Positions 32,541 to 43,523 of a DNA stretch of 64,000 nt are shown here, piece after piece. The stretch's first letter is position 1. The number at the start of each line of letters is the position of its first letter. The DNA is taken from positions 413,312-477,311 of the forward strand of contig NZ_SLXI01000002.1 in the NCBI RefSeq assembly GCF_004345785.1, given 5' to 3'. The stretch comes from Bisgaardia hudsonensis. GTDB lineage: Bacteria > Pseudomonadota > Gammaproteobacteria > Enterobacterales > Pasteurellaceae. Below the pieces are notes generated by a model. The model did no database searches. It was not told the origin of the DNA and saw only the letters and a program-made list of their open reading frames with translations. A program made the position numbers and the translations under genes.

Positions 32541-33917
32541 TTAAAAATCATCTAAAATAGACAGAACATCAGCTAATTTCTTTACTGTAAAAACTTGCAT
32601 ATTTTGTAAGCTATTCTTAGGTTTATTTGCAAAAGGAACAATGGCTCTTTTGAATCCATGTTTAGCTGCTTCACTAATACGCTCTTGTCCACTTGGCACT
32701 GGTCGAATTTCACCAGCTAATCCAACCTCGCCAAAAACCACTAGATCTCGTGGTAAAGGCACATTTCTAAAACTCGAGATAAGCGCTAATAATAATGCTA
32801 AATCAACGCCCGTTTCTGTCGCTTTTACCCCACCAACAACATTAACAAAAACATCTTGATCCGACATTTGTAATCCACCATGTCGATGTAATACTGCCAG
32901 TAATAATGCTAAGCGATTATGCTCTAAACCAACAGCAACACGTCTTGGATTAGCTAACATAGAATGATCTACTAACGCTTGTATTTCCACCAATAAAGGA
33001 CGAGTGCCTTCCCAAAGTACAGTAACTGAGCTACCTGCGGTTTGCTCCTCTCCACGACTTAAAAAAATGGCAGAGGGATTTTTCACTTCTCGCAAACCTT
33101 GTTCTGTCATACCAAAAACCCCAAGTTCATTGACTGCACCAAAACGATTTTTATGGCTACGCAATGTTCTATAGCGTGAATCCGTTTCTCCTTCGAGTAA
33201 TATAGAACAATCAATACAATGTTCTAATACTTTAGGTCCCGCTAACGTACCATCTTTTGTTACATGCCCCACCATAAAAATAGAAACTTGTTTGGTTTTA
33301 GCATAACGTGTCAAAAATGCAGCACATTCTCGTACCTGAGCGACACTACCAGGTGATGATTGAATATCAGCTAGGTGCATTACTTGAATTGAATCAATCA
33401 CCATAATTTGTGGTTTTAGTTGATCAGCTAAATTACAAATTTTTTCCACTGATGTTTCAGATAACATATTTAACCGATCAGTAGGTAACCCTAACCGATT
33501 TGCTCTCATCGCAACTTGTTGTAAACTCTCTTCGCCTGTTACATAAAGTGCGGTCATATTTTTAGCCAAATTACACATTACTTGTAATAATAAGGTACTT
33601 TTACCTGCTCCAGGATGTCCTCCAATTAAAATCGCACTTCCAGGAACAATCCCACCACCGAGTACTCGATCCAATTCCTGAAAACTACTATTAAAACGTG
33701 GCACTTCCTGTAAACTGATTTCGGATAAAGTTTGAATTTTAGCCTGTGTATCGCCTGCATAGCCACTAAAACGATCGCCTTTACTTGGCTGAACCGAAAT
33801 CATTCTTACTTCAGTAATCGTATTCCAGGCTTTGCAAGCAGTACATTGTCCTTGCCAGCGAGAAAACTCCGCTCCACAATCATTACATACATATGCTTTT
33901 TTAGGAGATTTAGCCAT
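32541..33917 (-). CDS. radA: DNA repair / branch-migration ATPase RadA
   Basis: RadA (Sms) is a RecA-like helicase for recombination intermediates. The 458-residue protein has an N-terminal four-cysteine zinc finger (CNDC...CTAC). It also has Walker A GGHPGAGKST near residue 93, the RadA-specific HKNRFGAVNELGVF motif and a C-terminal Lon-protease-like domain without protease residues. AAGGATA precedes the ATG. It lies 10 bp after the CYTH gene. One uptake core falls within the gene. Confidence 0.96.
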   Translation of the reverse strand: MAKSPKKAYVCNDCGAEFSRWQGQCTACKAWNTITEVRMISVQPSKGDRFSGYAGDTQAKIQTLSEISLQEVPRFNSSFQELDRVLGGGIVPGSAILIGGHPGAGKSTLLLQVMCNLAKNMTALYVTGEESLQQVAMRANRLGLPTDRLNMLSETSVEKICNLADQLKPQIMVIDSIQVMHLADIQSSPGSVAQVRECAAFLTRYAKTKQVSIFMVGHVTKDGTLAGPKVLEHCIDCSILLEGETDSRYRTLRSHKNRFGAVNELGVFGMTEQGLREVKNPSAIFLSRGEEQTAGSSVTVLWEGTRPLLVEIQALVDHSMLANPRRVAVGLEHNRLALLLAVLHRHGGLQMSDQDVFVNVVGGVKATETGVDLALLLALISSFRNVPLPRDLVVFGEVGLAGEIRPVPSGQERISEAAKHGFKRAIVPFANKPKNSLQNMQVFTVKKLADVLSILDDF

Positions 33918-33927
33918 CTATTTATCC

Positions 33928-34977
33928 TTAAACAGTTAATAAAATTAGGTCAAGTTGACGCTTAACAAAACGTCCTGTTTCTAACAATGTAAATAACTTA
34001 TCTATTGCTAACTGATTATTTTTGGTTTTACTATGCTGAGATATAATTTCTTGTATTTCTGTTAATAAATATTGGTTTGTTTCAATAATATTAACAAATA
34101 TTAATTGATCTAAATATGAAATATTTTTCTTCTTTTGTTGCTCAAACAACTCATCTTTAATCAGGTTATCATTAGTTACATAAAAATGAAAAAGATTAAA
34201 AAACATACCGATTCTTTCAATAGTTCTTATAAAATCATCATAAAAAAATGATTTTCCCAAAATAAAGGTTTCTTCAATCAAATTTTGTTCAAATTGAAAT
34301 AAATGATATAACTTACTAGGTTCATCAATCGCTAAAAAATATCTCCAATTATCCAACCAATCTTGATTATCTAAATTTGTACCTCGGAAAAGTAGATAAC
34401 CGTATTTTGCTTTGCTGGTTGCACTTAAACGTACACCATTTTCAAAATTTAAATTTCGAATAAAATATAATAGACTTTCAACATTGCCTTTTTTTAATTC
34501 AAATTCAAGTTCACAAATAGATTGTGCTAATTCTCTTGATGTAATTTTGCCTTTATCTAGAGCAATTTCAATCTCTGTATCACTTCCTACCTCAACTAAC
34601 CAAAAGTCACGATTAAAGTCAGTACTAAAAACGGCAATCAAGGGCGATTTAGGTAAGTTTTCATGTAGGGGATAAATATCCTTTATTTTATCTAAATTAG
34701 GTTTAAACTCGGATAACGTAACATTATATTCAAGACGAGAATGTAAACCACCTAAGATCTCACCATTCGTTTTTAATGTTTGCGTAATAATTTGATTTTC
34801 TTTGCGAATTCTAAATCCCATTTTATTATGTGCAAAAAATAAATCTTGGGTATCATAATAGGTATTTTCTAAAAAAATATTCCCTTTTGATAATATCTTA
34901 AAGGCGCTTATTTCTTGACTAAAAAAATTTGCTGCTTCTTCAGAAAGTACTAGCTTTACTTCTATCTCATTAGTCAT
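33928..34977 (-). CDS. CYTH-domain protein, probable inorganic triphosphatase
   Basis: The 349-residue protein opens with EIEVKL, the ExExK signature of CYTH domains that bind triphosphates through a metal ion. CYTH residues continue to about 195 (TLKTNGEILGGLHSRLEYNV, IEIALDKGKI, ELEFELKKG). The rest resembles a divergent CHAD-type helical tail. The architecture matches YgiF-like tripolyphosphatases, which are longer in E. coli (433). Triphosphatase activity is inferred; the native substrate is unknown. It is the first gene before radA. Confidence 0.82.
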   Translation of the reverse strand: MTNEIEVKLVLSEEAANFFSQEISAFKILSKGNIFLENTYYDTQDLFFAHNKMGFRIRKENQIITQTLKTNGEILGGLHSRLEYNVTLSEFKPNLDKIKDIYPLHENLPKSPLIAVFSTDFNRDFWLVEVGSDTEIEIALDKGKITSRELAQSICELEFELKKGNVESLLYFIRNLNFENGVRLSATSKAKYGYLLFRGTNLDNQDWLDNWRYFLAIDEPSKLYHLFQFEQNLIEETFILGKSFFYDDFIRTIERIGMFFNLFHFYVTNDNLIKDELFEQQKKKNISYLDQLIFVNIIETNQYLLTEIQEIISQHSKTKNNQLAIDKLFTLLETGRFVKRQLDLILLTV

Positions 34978-35198
34978 TTATCTATCCTTAAAATTTAGTT
35001 CATATTTGAACTTTCTATTGCTAAATTTTACTATATCGTCTGATATATTTATTAATATTTGACGAATTTTTCAATAAAAATACCATAGTAAATACTATTA
35101 TTATCTACTAAATTTCGTTTTTTTACGATTAAAATCGTGAGTTTTTCATTAACATAGGTTAATATAAATAATTATTAATCTATCTCTAGGAGTCTTTT

Positions 35199-35879
35199 AT
35201 GGCAATGAACAATATATTAGGATTGTTTGCCCATTCCCCTTTTAAGCCACTACAAAGTCATTCAAATAAAGTAACTGAATGTTGCAGTTTTTTAGTACCT
35301 TTTTTTGAACGAACATTTGAAAATAACTGGCAAGAGGCTGAAAAGATTCGCTTGCAAATATCAGAAGCGGAACGTCAAGCTGATCTTTTAAAACGTGAAA
35401 TTCGCTTAAAACTACCAACAGGTTTGTTTATGCCGATAAATCGTACTGACTTACTGGAGTTAACCACTCAGCAAGACAAACTTGCAAATTATGCAAAAGA
35501 TATTTCGGGACGAATGATAGGAAGACAATTTTCATTTCCGAAGGAAATGCAAGCTGAATTTATGAAATATGTTGCCCGTAGTTTAGAAGCAACCGTTCAA
35601 GCTCATAAAGTTATTAATGAGCTTGATGAGCTATTAGAAACTGGATTTAAAGGGAGAGAATTAAAACTTGTTAATGAAATGATCCATGAATTAGATTCTA
35701 TCGAAGATGATACTGACCAAATGCAAATTAAATTGCGTTTAATGTTACGTCAAATTGAAGATAGTTATAATCCTATTGATATTATATTTTTATACAAAAC
35801 TTTGGAGTGGATTGGTGTACTAGCTGATCAAGCGCAACGAGTAGGCTCTCGCATTGAATTAATGCTTGCTCGCTCATAA
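35199..35879 (+). CDS. DUF47 / TIGR00153 PhoU-like protein, Pit partner
   Basis: The 226-residue, wholly helical protein is of the PhoU-like DUF47 family (TIGR00153). Such genes almost always precede a Pit phosphate transporter and are thought to control it. The residues EAERQADLLKREIRLKLPTG carry the family's acidic metal-binding pattern. The C-terminal half repeats it as HELDSIEDDTDQMQIKLR. AGGAG precedes the ATG. The pit gene begins 40 bp downstream. Confidence 0.85.
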   Translation: MAMNNILGLFAHSPFKPLQSHSNKVTECCSFLVPFFERTFENNWQEAEKIRLQISEAERQADLLKREIRLKLPTGLFMPINRTDLLELTTQQDKLANYAKDISGRMIGRQFSFPKEMQAEFMKYVARSLEATVQAHKVINELDELLETGFKGRELKLVNEMIHELDSIEDDTDQMQIKLRLMLRQIEDSYNPIDIIFLYKTLEWIGVLADQAQRVGSRIELMLARS

Positions 35880-35919
35880 TATGAATTAATTTTTAAAATC
35901 AATACATAGGGAAAACACT

Positions 35920-37182
35920 ATGGAAATTATTCAAGAGTACGGGACTGTTCTCGTGTTTATTACGGCTGTTTTTGGCTTTTTTATGGCATTTGGGGTCGGG
36001 GCAAATGATGTATCCAATGCAATGGGAACATCAGTAGGTTCAAAAACAATTACAGCAAAGCAAGCAATTATTATTGCGATGATTTTTGAATCAGCCGGTG
36101 CTTATTTAGCTGGTGGAGAAGTAACAGAAACAATAAAAAGTGGTGTGATTGACACAAGCCAATACACATTGATACCAGAGGTCTTGACATTAGGTATGAT
36201 GTCAGCGCTATTTTCTGCAGGTATTTGGCTACTAATAGCTTCAAAAATGGGCTGGCCAGTATCAACAACCCATACAATTATCGGTGCTATTGTCGGCTTT
36301 GCTTGTATTACTGTCGGCCCACATTCTGTAGATTGGAGTGAAATTAGAAATATAGTTGGAAGTTGGTTCATAACACCACTTATTGCAGGATTAGTAGCTT
36401 ATGGTATTTTTGTCACTACACAAAAACTAATTTTTGATACTGAAAATCCTTTTAAAAATGCACAAAAATATGGTCCATACTATATGGGAATGACTATTTT
36501 AATCATCAGTATTGTGACGATGGTTAAAGGTTTAAAACATGTTGGATTACATTTAACTCATTTAGAAACGGCAATTATCTCTATATCTATAAGTATCCTA
36601 TCAATTATTATCAGTCATTTTTATTTCCGTAGCCAATCTTTCCAACATAGAATAAGTAAATCTACATTTGGATCGGTGGAAAAAGTATTCAGTATATTAA
36701 TGTTACTGACTGCTTGTGCCATGGCATTTGCACATGGATCAAATGATGTAGCAAATGCAATTGGACCACTTTCAGCAGTGGTTTCTATTGTTGATAATAA
36801 TGGCTTAATCATTGCCCATTCTCCATTAACTTGGTGGATCTTACCTTTAGGGGCAGCTGGAATTGCAACTGGTCTTATTGTTATGGGCTATAAAGTAATG
36901 GCAACGATTGGTACAGGTATTACCGATTTAACGCCAAGTCGTGGTTTTGCAGCACAATTTGCAACAGCAACAACTGTTGTTTTAGCCTCTGGTACGGGAT
37001 TACCTATCTCAACAACACAAACTCTCGTTGGTGCAATTCTTGGTATTGGCTTTGCAAGAGGGATTGCGGCTTTAAATTTAACAGTTATTCGAAATATTGT
37101 TGTGTCTTGGGTAATTACATTACCTGCAGGTGCATTTTTTGCTATTATTATCTATGAAATATTAATGTTAATATTTCATTAG
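35920..37182 (+). CDS. pit: Inorganic phosphate transporter Pit
   Basis: This is a low-affinity metal-phosphate symporter in the inner membrane, 420 residues with about 10-11 membrane segments. The two PiT signatures are present as inverted duplicates: GVGANDVSNAMGTSVGS near 25-41 and HGSNDVANAIGPLSAVV near 272. The paired motifs WPVSTTHTIIGAIVG and LPISTTQTLVGAILG are also clear. It pairs with the DUF47 gene upstream and is closed by a terminator containing an uptake core. Confidence 0.94.
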   Translation: MEIIQEYGTVLVFITAVFGFFMAFGVGANDVSNAMGTSVGSKTITAKQAIIIAMIFESAGAYLAGGEVTETIKSGVIDTSQYTLIPEVLTLGMMSALFSAGIWLLIASKMGWPVSTTHTIIGAIVGFACITVGPHSVDWSEIRNIVGSWFITPLIAGLVAYGIFVTTQKLIFDTENPFKNAQKYGPYYMGMTILIISIVTMVKGLKHVGLHLTHLETAIISISISILSIIISHFYFRSQSFQHRISKSTFGSVEKVFSILMLLTACAMAFAHGSNDVANAIGPLSAVVSIVDNNGLIIAHSPLTWWILPLGAAGIATGLIVMGYKVMATIGTGITDLTPSRGFAAQFATATTVVLASGTGLPISTTQTLVGAILGIGFARGIAALNLTVIRNIVVSWVITLPAGAFFAIIIYEILMLIFH

Positions 37183-37220
37183 AATTTGGCTTATTTCATA
37201 ATGATAACTTTGTAACATGA

Positions 37221-37251
37221 TAAAAGTGCGGTACAATTTATCGCACTTTTA
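37221..37251 (+). terminator. Terminator after pit, built on an uptake sequence
   Basis: TAAAAGTGCG pairs perfectly with CGCACTTTTA over an 11-base loop, followed by a T-rich run. One arm contains the full AAGTGCGGT core. Paired uptake cores used as terminators are common in Haemophilus. Confidence 0.75.
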
Positions 37252-37281
37252 TTTACTTACTTTTTTTACTGGAAATTTGGT

Positions 37282-37893
37282 ATGAAAAAAATTGTCGCTA
37301 TTTTACTTTTCTCAATTCTATTTAGTTTTTCCTCTAATTCATTCGCAGAAGCAACAAAATATGTAACAGATGATCTTTATACATTTCTACGTAAAGGGGC
37401 TGGCGATCAATATAAAATAGCTGGAAGAGTAAAAGCAGGGGAAAAAGTGACTCTTTTAGAACAAAAAAATAAATATAGCCTTATTCGAGATAGTAAAAAT
37501 CGTGACTCGTGGATTCTCACATCAGAACTAAGCGATACACCAAGTAGTAGAGAAGAAAACCCTAAATTAAAAACTAAAATCCAAGAATTAACCTTAAAAC
37601 TAAGTAATATTGATAACGACTGGAAACAACGCACTTTAGAAATTCAACGCCGCAGTAAACAAGCTGAAGAACAAAGCAGTCAATTACTAGAGCAAAACTC
37701 TCTTTTAAAACGTGAATTAGAAATGACTAAAAATCAAAATCGAGATTTAGAAGCAATGCTTGATGCAGGAAAAAGAGAAATTGCAATCCAATGGTTTATT
37801 TATGGTGGTGCTGTTTTAGGTATCGGTTTATTATTTGGTTTAATTATTCCACATATTATTCCTAGACGCCGTCGCCAAGATGGCTGGAGATAA
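37282..37893 (+). CDS. SH3-domain envelope protein (TIGR04211 type)
   Basis: The 203-residue protein has a signal peptide (about 1-23, ending SFA). A bacterial SH3 domain follows at about 25-90 (YVTDDLYTFLRKGAGDQYKIAGRVKAG, split over the first strands), then a coiled coil at about 95-165. A C-terminal membrane helix at about 170-192 is followed by an arginine-rich end (RRRRQ). This layout matches the YgiM/TIGR04211 family, anchored in the inner membrane and facing the periplasm. The function is unknown. It is followed closely by cca, as in H. influenzae. Confidence 0.83.
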   Translation: MKKIVAILLFSILFSFSSNSFAEATKYVTDDLYTFLRKGAGDQYKIAGRVKAGEKVTLLEQKNKYSLIRDSKNRDSWILTSELSDTPSSREENPKLKTKIQELTLKLSNIDNDWKQRTLEIQRRSKQAEEQSSQLLEQNSLLKRELEMTKNQNRDLEAMLDAGKREIAIQWFIYGGAVLGIGLLFGLIIPHIIPRRRRQDGWR

Positions 37894-37916
37894 GATAATT
37901 TATCGTAAAGTAAATG

Positions 37917-39179
37917 ATGAAAATTTATCTCGTTGGTGGTGCGGTTCGTGACAAATTATTAAATATACCAATAAAAGATCGAGATTGGGTCGTTGTTGGT
38001 GCAACCCCTGCACAACTACTCCAACAAGGTTATCATCAGGTTGGTAAAGATTTTCCTGTTTTTTTAAATCCAAAAACTAAAGAAGAATATGCATTAGCAA
38101 GAACAGAAAGAAAAATCGGTTCTGGCTATACTGGTTTTATTTGTGATTTCTCCCCTGACATTACTTTAGAACAAGATCTCATACGTCGTGATTTAACCAT
38201 TAATGCAATAGCCGAAGATTTACAAGGTAATATTTATGATCCTTATAACGGACAAGAAGATATAAGGAATCGCTTATTACGCCATGTTTCTTCAGCTTTT
38301 TCTGAAGATCCTCTTAGAGTGTTACGAGTTGCTCGTTTTGCAGCTCGATATCATCATTTAGGTTTCAAAGTGGCAACAGAAACCTTATTTTTAATGAAAA
38401 AATTAGCTGAAACAGAAGAGTTACAAAAAATTACTCCTGAGCGTATTTGGTTAGAAACAGAGAAAGCATTAACTGAAAAAAATCCTGAGGTTTATTTTTC
38501 TATTTTAAATGAAGTTGGTGCATTAGCTGTTTTATTTCCTGAACTTGCTAAATTAGATGGTATTCCTAATCCTAAGCAACATCACCCCGAAGTAGATAGC
38601 TTTATTCACACTATGCTAGTATTAAAACAAGCGGTAAAGCTATCGGAGCATTGTGAATATAATAAAATTGCTATTCGTTTTGCAGCACTTTGTCATGATC
38701 TCGGAAAAGGATTAACGCCAAAGGAAATTCTACCTCATCATTATGGTCATGAAAAATCAGGGATAAAACCTACTCGAGATTTATGTAATCGAATTAAAGT
38801 CCCTAATTATATCAAAGAACTAGCGATATTAACTTGTGAATATCATACACATATTCATAAAGCCTTTGAATTAAAACCCGCAACTATACTAAAATTATTC
38901 AACACATTAGATATTTGGCGGAAACCACAACGATTCAAAGAATTAACTTTAGTTTGTATTGCGGATAGTCGAGGAAGGACAGGATTTGAAAATATTCACT
39001 ACCCACAAGCTGATTTCCTATTTCAACTCTATGAAGTCGCTCGACAAGTTGATGTTCAACAGATCATTAGTGATGGATTTGAAAAGCTAGAAATTAGAAA
39101 CGAGCTAAATAAAAGGCGATTAAAAAATATCATAGAAAAACGTACAGAAATATTACCGCACTTTACTCAAAAAGAGTAA
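37917..39179 (+). CDS. cca: CCA-adding tRNA nucleotidyltransferase
   Basis: Cca builds or repairs the 3' CCA end of tRNAs. The length is 420 residues from the second of two adjacent ATG codons (37917), which matches the family start [12 protein letters not shown]. The first ATG at 37914 is equally possible. The class II nucleotidyltransferase motif [11 protein letters not shown] and KDRDWVVVG are near the start. [12 protein letters not shown] is near residue 95. The HD phosphohydrolase domain shows LCHDLGKG near residue 260. An uptake core lies at the extreme 3' end. Confidence 0.95.
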   Translation: MKIYLVGGAVRDKLLNIPIKDRDWVVVGATPAQLLQQGYHQVGKDFPVFLNPKTKEEYALARTERKIGSGYTGFICDFSPDITLEQDLIRRDLTINAIAEDLQGNIYDPYNGQEDIRNRLLRHVSSAFSEDPLRVLRVARFAARYHHLGFKVATETLFLMKKLAETEELQKITPERIWLETEKALTEKNPEVYFSILNEVGALAVLFPELAKLDGIPNPKQHHPEVDSFIHTMLVLKQAVKLSEHCEYNKIAIRFAALCHDLGKGLTPKEILPHHYGHEKSGIKPTRDLCNRIKVPNYIKELAILTCEYHTHIHKAFELKPATILKLFNTLDIWRKPQRFKELTLVCIADSRGRTGFENIHYPQADFLFQLYEVARQVDVQQIISDGFEKLEIRNELNKRRLKNIIEKRTEILPHFTQKE

Positions 39180-39216
39180 CACCGTAAAATACCAAAAATT
39201 TTAGAGAAAAATATTT

Positions 39217-39855
39217 ATGAACCTTTTAAAAGTAATAAAACATATAGTTTCTATCGTTTTAATCAGTCTTTTTGTTGTATCTTGTAGCTTAAATATTGAT
39301 AATAATAGACCAACTAGTATCCAATATATTGATCAGAATGATGCAACTTGGTTACAACACCTATCTAAATTAGAAGCAATTACTCAATATAAGGCAACAG
39401 GGCAATTAGGTTATATTAGCTCAAAGGAAAGATTCTCTACACAATTTGAATGGCGATATAATAATCAGAATGCTTACTCTTTACTTATTTCTTCAACGTT
39501 AAGTCGCTCAACTTTATTACTCGAAATGCAAGGCAATAAATTAACTATATCAGATAATAAGGGAAATTACCGTTCAGCAAAAGAAGCTAATATATTGTTA
39601 CGTGAAATGATCGGTATAGAGGTCCCCTTAGAAAAACTTACCTTATGGCTAAAAGGTCAAGCTGAAAGAAACACTCAATATAATGTAGGTACGAATCATT
39701 TACTCGCCAATTTTAGCTATAAAGTTGATGGAACATTATGGACTGTCGATTATTTAAATTATCACCATAAATTTGAAATACCAATGCCAAGAGATATATT
39801 ATTAAAGAATAAAGAACAAACCTTAAAAGTTCGTATAGAAACTTGGGAATACTAA
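39217..39855 (+). CDS. lolB: Outer-membrane lipoprotein receptor LolB
   Basis: LolB takes lipoproteins from LolA and places them in the outer membrane, and is itself a lipoprotein. The 212-residue protein has a lipoprotein signal ending LFVVSC, so the cysteine near residue 23 is the lipidation site. The mature part has the expected LSKLEAITQYKATGQLGYIS strand pattern. The stop overlaps the ispE ATG by one base (TAATG), so the two are coupled. LolA is encoded separately at 28313-28930. Confidence 0.92.
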   Translation: MNLLKVIKHIVSIVLISLFVVSCSLNIDNNRPTSIQYIDQNDATWLQHLSKLEAITQYKATGQLGYISSKERFSTQFEWRYNNQNAYSLLISSTLSRSTLLLEMQGNKLTISDNKGNYRSAKEANILLREMIGIEVPLEKLTLWLKGQAERNTQYNVGTNHLLANFSYKVDGTLWTVDYLNYHHKFEIPMPRDILLKNKEQTLKVRIETWEY

Positions 39856-40760
39856 TGGAAACTTATCGATTTTCTACCGCACTTCTTAGTGAAATAAAAA
39901 ATATCAAGCAAGGAGAGCCTATTCGTTTTCCTTCCCCAGCAAAACTAAATTTATTTCTCTATATCAATAACAAAAGAGATGATGGCTATCATGAGCTACA
40001 AACACTCTTTCAATTTTTAGATTTTGGGGATTGGCTAACCATTAATAGCACTATTAATCGAGAAATTCATTTAGTTTCTCCAATTACTAATCTTAATAGT
40101 CAAGATAATTTAATTTATAAAGCGGCAAAAAATTTGCAAGAATATACAAACTGTAAATTAGGTGCGAGTATTCATTTGGACAAGATATTACCTATTGGAG
40201 GAGGAGTTGGTGGTGGTTCTTCAAATGCAGCAACAACATTAATTGCTCTTAATTATTTGTGGAATACGCAGCTTTCATTGAAAGATCTTTGTCATATAGG
40301 ACTTAAGCTAGGGGCAGATGTACCTATTTTCTTACACGGTAAATCTGCATTTGCTGAAGGTGTAGGAGAAAAAATCACCTATTGTGAACCTCCTGAAAAA
40401 TGGTTTGTAGTACTAAAACCGAATGTGTCTATTTCTACTGCGAGTATTTTCAATGATCCTCACTTACCAAGAAATAGCCCAAAGCTTTCCTTATCAGAAT
40501 TATTAAATAAAAAATACGAAAACGATTGCGAAAAAATTGTTTTAAATCATTATTCAGAGGTTGAAGAAACATATAACTGGTTGTTACAATATGCACCAGC
40601 AAGATTAACTGGAACTGGCGCTTGCGTTTTTGCTGAGTTTAATGATAAAAAATCTGCGCAATCTGCATTTTTAGCTAAACCAGACAAAATTTTTGGTTTT
40701 ATTGCAAAAGGATCAAATATATCACCACTACATAAATTAATGGGATATTTGCTTAAATAA
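39855..40760 (+). CDS. ispE: 4-diphosphocytidyl-2-C-methyl-D-erythritol kinase
   Basis: IspE is the ATP-dependent kinase of the non-mevalonate isoprenoid pathway. From the ATG at 39855 it is 301 residues. A TTG four codons earlier is in frame, but the TAATG overlap with lolB favours the ATG. The GHMP motif LPIGGGVGGGSSNAATTL is near residue 108, and FPSPAKLNLFLYI is the substrate-binding start. An additional N-terminal stretch of about 20 residues before FPSPAK is longer than usual and contains an uptake core. prs follows. Confidence 0.94.
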   Translation: METYRFSTALLSEIKNIKQGEPIRFPSPAKLNLFLYINNKRDDGYHELQTLFQFLDFGDWLTINSTINREIHLVSPITNLNSQDNLIYKAAKNLQEYTNCKLGASIHLDKILPIGGGVGGGSSNAATTLIALNYLWNTQLSLKDLCHIGLKLGADVPIFLHGKSAFAEGVGEKITYCEPPEKWFVVLKPNVSISTASIFNDPHLPRNSPKLSLSELLNKKYENDCEKIVLNHYSEVEETYNWLLQYAPARLTGTGACVFAEFNDKKSAQSAFLAKPDKIFGFIAKGSNISPLHKLMGYLLK

Positions 40761-40821
40761 GATCAATATGCTTTTTTATTTACTTTAAACATACTATTAA
40801 CTCCAGAGGTTATAATTTACA

Positions 40822-41769
40822 ATGCCTGACATTAAACTTTTCGCTGGTAATGCTACGCCTGAACTAGCAAAACGAATTTCTGAACGTTTATATATTTCTC
40901 TTGGTGATGCGACTGTTGGTCGCTTCAGCGATGGAGAAATTCAAGTTCAGATTAATGAAAATGTACGTGGTTGCGATGTTTTTATCATTCAATCAACCTG
41001 TGCTCCAACAAATGACAACCTAATGGAATTAATCGTAATGGTTGATGCATTACGCCGTGCTTCAGCAGGACGTATTACAGCTGTTATTCCCTATTTTGGT
41101 TATGCACGACAAGATCGTCGTGTACGCTCTGCTCGTGTTCCAATTACCGCTAAAGTTGTTGCTGATTTCTTATCAAGCGTAGGGGTTGATCGTGTCTTAA
41201 CTTGCGATCTTCATGCTGAACAAATACAAGGATTCTTTGATGTTCCTGTGGACAATGTATTTGGATCACCTGTACTAATTCACGATATTCTGAAGAAAAC
41301 AGATCTTGAAAAACCAATGGTTGTATCTCCCGATATAGGTGGGGTTGTGCGTGCACGTGCTGTTGCTAAATTATTAAATGATACAGATATGGCAATTATT
41401 GATAAACGCCGTCCAAAAGCAAATGTTTCTCAAGTAATGCATATTATTGGTGATGTAGCTGGTCGTGATTGTATTCTGGTCGATGATATGATTGATACAG
41501 GGGGTACATTGTGCAAAGCTGCTGAAGCATTAAAAGAACGAGGTGCTAAACGAGTATTTGCTTATGCAACTCATGCTGTATTCTCTGGCTCAGCTGCAAA
41601 AAATATAGCAAGCGATTCTTTAGATGAAATTGTGGTAACAGATACAATTCCTCTTTCGCCAGAAATAAAAGCATTAGGTAAGGTTCGTACTTTGACATTA
41701 TCAACAATGCTAGCTGAAGCGATACGCCGAATTAGTAATGAAGAATCTATTTCTGCAATGTTCAGTTAA
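40822..41769 (+). CDS. prs: Ribose-phosphate pyrophosphokinase
   Basis: Prs makes PRPP from ribose 5-phosphate and ATP for nucleotide, histidine and tryptophan synthesis. At 315 residues it equals the E. coli enzyme. Clear motifs are [10 protein letters not shown], the metal/ATP region [17 protein letters not shown] and the PRPP loop [10 protein letters not shown]. It is highly conserved with no oddities. It ends the SH3-cca-lolB-ispE-prs block at a strong terminator. Confidence 0.98.
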   Translation: MPDIKLFAGNATPELAKRISERLYISLGDATVGRFSDGEIQVQINENVRGCDVFIIQSTCAPTNDNLMELIVMVDALRRASAGRITAVIPYFGYARQDRRVRSARVPITAKVVADFLSSVGVDRVLTCDLHAEQIQGFFDVPVDNVFGSPVLIHDILKKTDLEKPMVVSPDIGGVVRARAVAKLLNDTDMAIIDKRRPKANVSQVMHIIGDVAGRDCILVDDMIDTGGTLCKAAEALKERGAKRVFAYATHAVFSGSAAKNIASDSLDEIVVTDTIPLSPEIKALGKVRTLTLSTMLAEAIRRISNEESISAMFS

Positions 41770-41800
41770 GATCCTTTTCATTCGTTCGTTACTCTCTTAA

Positions 41801-41829
41801 AATAAAAGCATCTAAATGATGCTTTTATT
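41801..41829. terminator. Bidirectional terminator, prs / mepM
   Basis: A 12-bp perfect stem (AATAAAAGCATC and its complement) around a 5-base loop, followed by T residues, lies between convergent genes. Confidence 0.85.
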
Positions 41830-41846
41830 TTTTATATCTAGGATAT

Positions 41847-43334
41847 CTATAACTTCAAGCTTTTCTCTGCCTCTTTCGCTCTAACGAGAAAATCTTTACG
41901 TTCTTTCGTTCCCATTTGACTACTTGAGCCTGGTAATTTAACCGTTAAAGGATTAACAGGACGACCATTTATGCGAAATTCATAATGTAGATGTGGTCCC
42001 GTCGAACGACCAGTGTTACCTGATAAAGCGATACGTTGCCCTTTTTTGACAGACTGTCCTGCTTTCACTAAAGCACGACTTAAATGCATATATACGGTTT
42101 GGTATTCTCTACCATGTCTAAGTACAACATAACGACCCGCACCATTTGCTTGATAAGCAACTTTTTCCACAGTCCCGTCAGAAGGGGCGATAATAGGTGT
42201 CCCACTTGATACAGATAAATCTACCCCATTATGAGGACGCACTCGTCCTGTAACAGGATGTCTTCTACGTGGATTAAAAGGAGAAGAAACTCGTGCTGCT
42301 CTTAACAGAGGATAACGAGAAAAAGTTTTCCCTAACGTTTCTCCTTGCTTATTATAATATCGACCATTATTAGCTTGAACAGCATAATAATTTTTACCAC
42401 CTGTTTTTATATGAATTGCTTCAACATTACCTTGACCAGTTAATTTATTATCTAAATACTCTCGATTAACAGAAATCGCAAATTTATCTCCTTTTCTTAG
42501 GTTTCGCATATTAAATTGCCATTGTAATGCTTTTGTTAATTGAGCAATTTGTCTCGAATTCAACCCTAAAGAGCTTAAACTTTGTGATAAAGAACCATTA
42601 ATTTTTCCCTTTAATATTTCTTTTTTCCAAATAGTTTCTTTTTCTAGAATTAAACGTTTAAATTTAACCTCAGATTCTCTTTCATAAATACGCTCTTCTT
42701 TCAGCGAAACCAACCAATTAAGATATTCTAAATTTCCGTCTCTATCCAAGATCCAATAAAACTGCTGACCTGGTTTTATATTGGCTAACTCTGAATATTG
42801 TTTAAGCAAATCATCACTGACCTCTTTTAATAAACCTGATTGTTGCAATACATCAGAAAAACTATCACCATTTACAACGGTATAACTAAACTGCTCTCTT
42901 ATCCGTAATGCTTGATCCGCTACATCTAATAATTCATCCAAAACTTTATTAGCTTCTTCTGGAAGCTCTTGTCCATTATCACTTAGTCCTAAATCAACCT
43001 GATCAACTTCATCATCTTTATTATCTAAATCATCATAAGAAAGTGTTGTATTCTTATTATCCGTTTCTTGTATTATTCTATCTTTATTATCCGAAGACAT
43101 ATCATCTTCATTGAGGTTGTTTGAATGAGATAAAGTGGAATTCACATGTGAGCTGTCTAAAGGATGATATTCTGTTTCAAATACGTGATCATTTTTAGGA
43201 AGGGATTCGTCACTAGTATCATTGAAAGTTAATAACACCCCCAATAAAATTGAAAAAATAGCCCCTGAAAAGATAACAAACTTAATTCGTTTCTTTTTTC
43301 TTCTATCCCTAGCTAGCTTAATATGATACATCAT
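41847..43334 (-). CDS. mepM: Murein DD-endopeptidase, MepM/YebA family
   Basis: This 495-residue peptidoglycan hydrolase cuts cross-links to allow wall growth. One N-terminal membrane segment (about 18-38) precedes a disordered acidic region (45-125). An OapA/LysM-like domain follows, and then the M23 catalytic domain at about 360-460. The zinc residues are seen in [10 protein letters not shown] (HxxxD) and [10 protein letters not shown] (HxH). It is divergent from znuC, the same arrangement as yebA and znuCB in Haemophilus and E. coli. Confidence 0.92.
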   Translation of the reverse strand: MMYHIKLARDRRKKKRIKFVIFSGAIFSILLGVLLTFNDTSDESLPKNDHVFETEYHPLDSSHVNSTLSHSNNLNEDDMSSDNKDRIIQETDNKNTTLSYDDLDNKDDEVDQVDLGLSDNGQELPEEANKVLDELLDVADQALRIREQFSYTVVNGDSFSDVLQQSGLLKEVSDDLLKQYSELANIKPGQQFYWILDRDGNLEYLNWLVSLKEERIYERESEVKFKRLILEKETIWKKEILKGKINGSLSQSLSSLGLNSRQIAQLTKALQWQFNMRNLRKGDKFAISVNREYLDNKLTGQGNVEAIHIKTGGKNYYAVQANNGRYYNKQGETLGKTFSRYPLLRAARVSSPFNPRRRHPVTGRVRPHNGVDLSVSSGTPIIAPSDGTVEKVAYQANGAGRYVVLRHGREYQTVYMHLSRALVKAGQSVKKGQRIALSGNTGRSTGPHLHYEFRINGRPVNPLTVKLPGSSSQMGTKERKDFLVRAKEAEKSLKL

Positions 43335-43341
43335 TCACCCA

Positions 43342-43359
43342 TAGTTATAAGTTATACTA
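43342..43359. promoter_or_regulatory. Possible Zur operator between mepM and znuC
   Basis: TAGTTATAAGTTATACTA is a near-palindrome resembling the TTATA-rich half sites of Zur boxes and lies between divergent mepM and znuC. It is a weak match in AT-rich DNA, so this is a candidate only. Confidence 0.28.
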
Positions 43360-43523
43360 AAACACTACGCGTAGCGTTAGACAAAGAATTATAAAAAAAA
43401 TTCCACTATTAAAATAAAAACTGAATAACTGAAGTATTTTTAAACATAATTATTCAGAATACTTGTTGTTCAATGAAAAATAAGCTATTTTATGCCGATT
43501 ATCATATTCCTATATACTTAATA

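Noticed and set aside
43342..43359. Firm Zur box call between mepM and znuC
   Set aside because: The match is partial and the DNA is very AT-rich; left as a low-confidence candidate.
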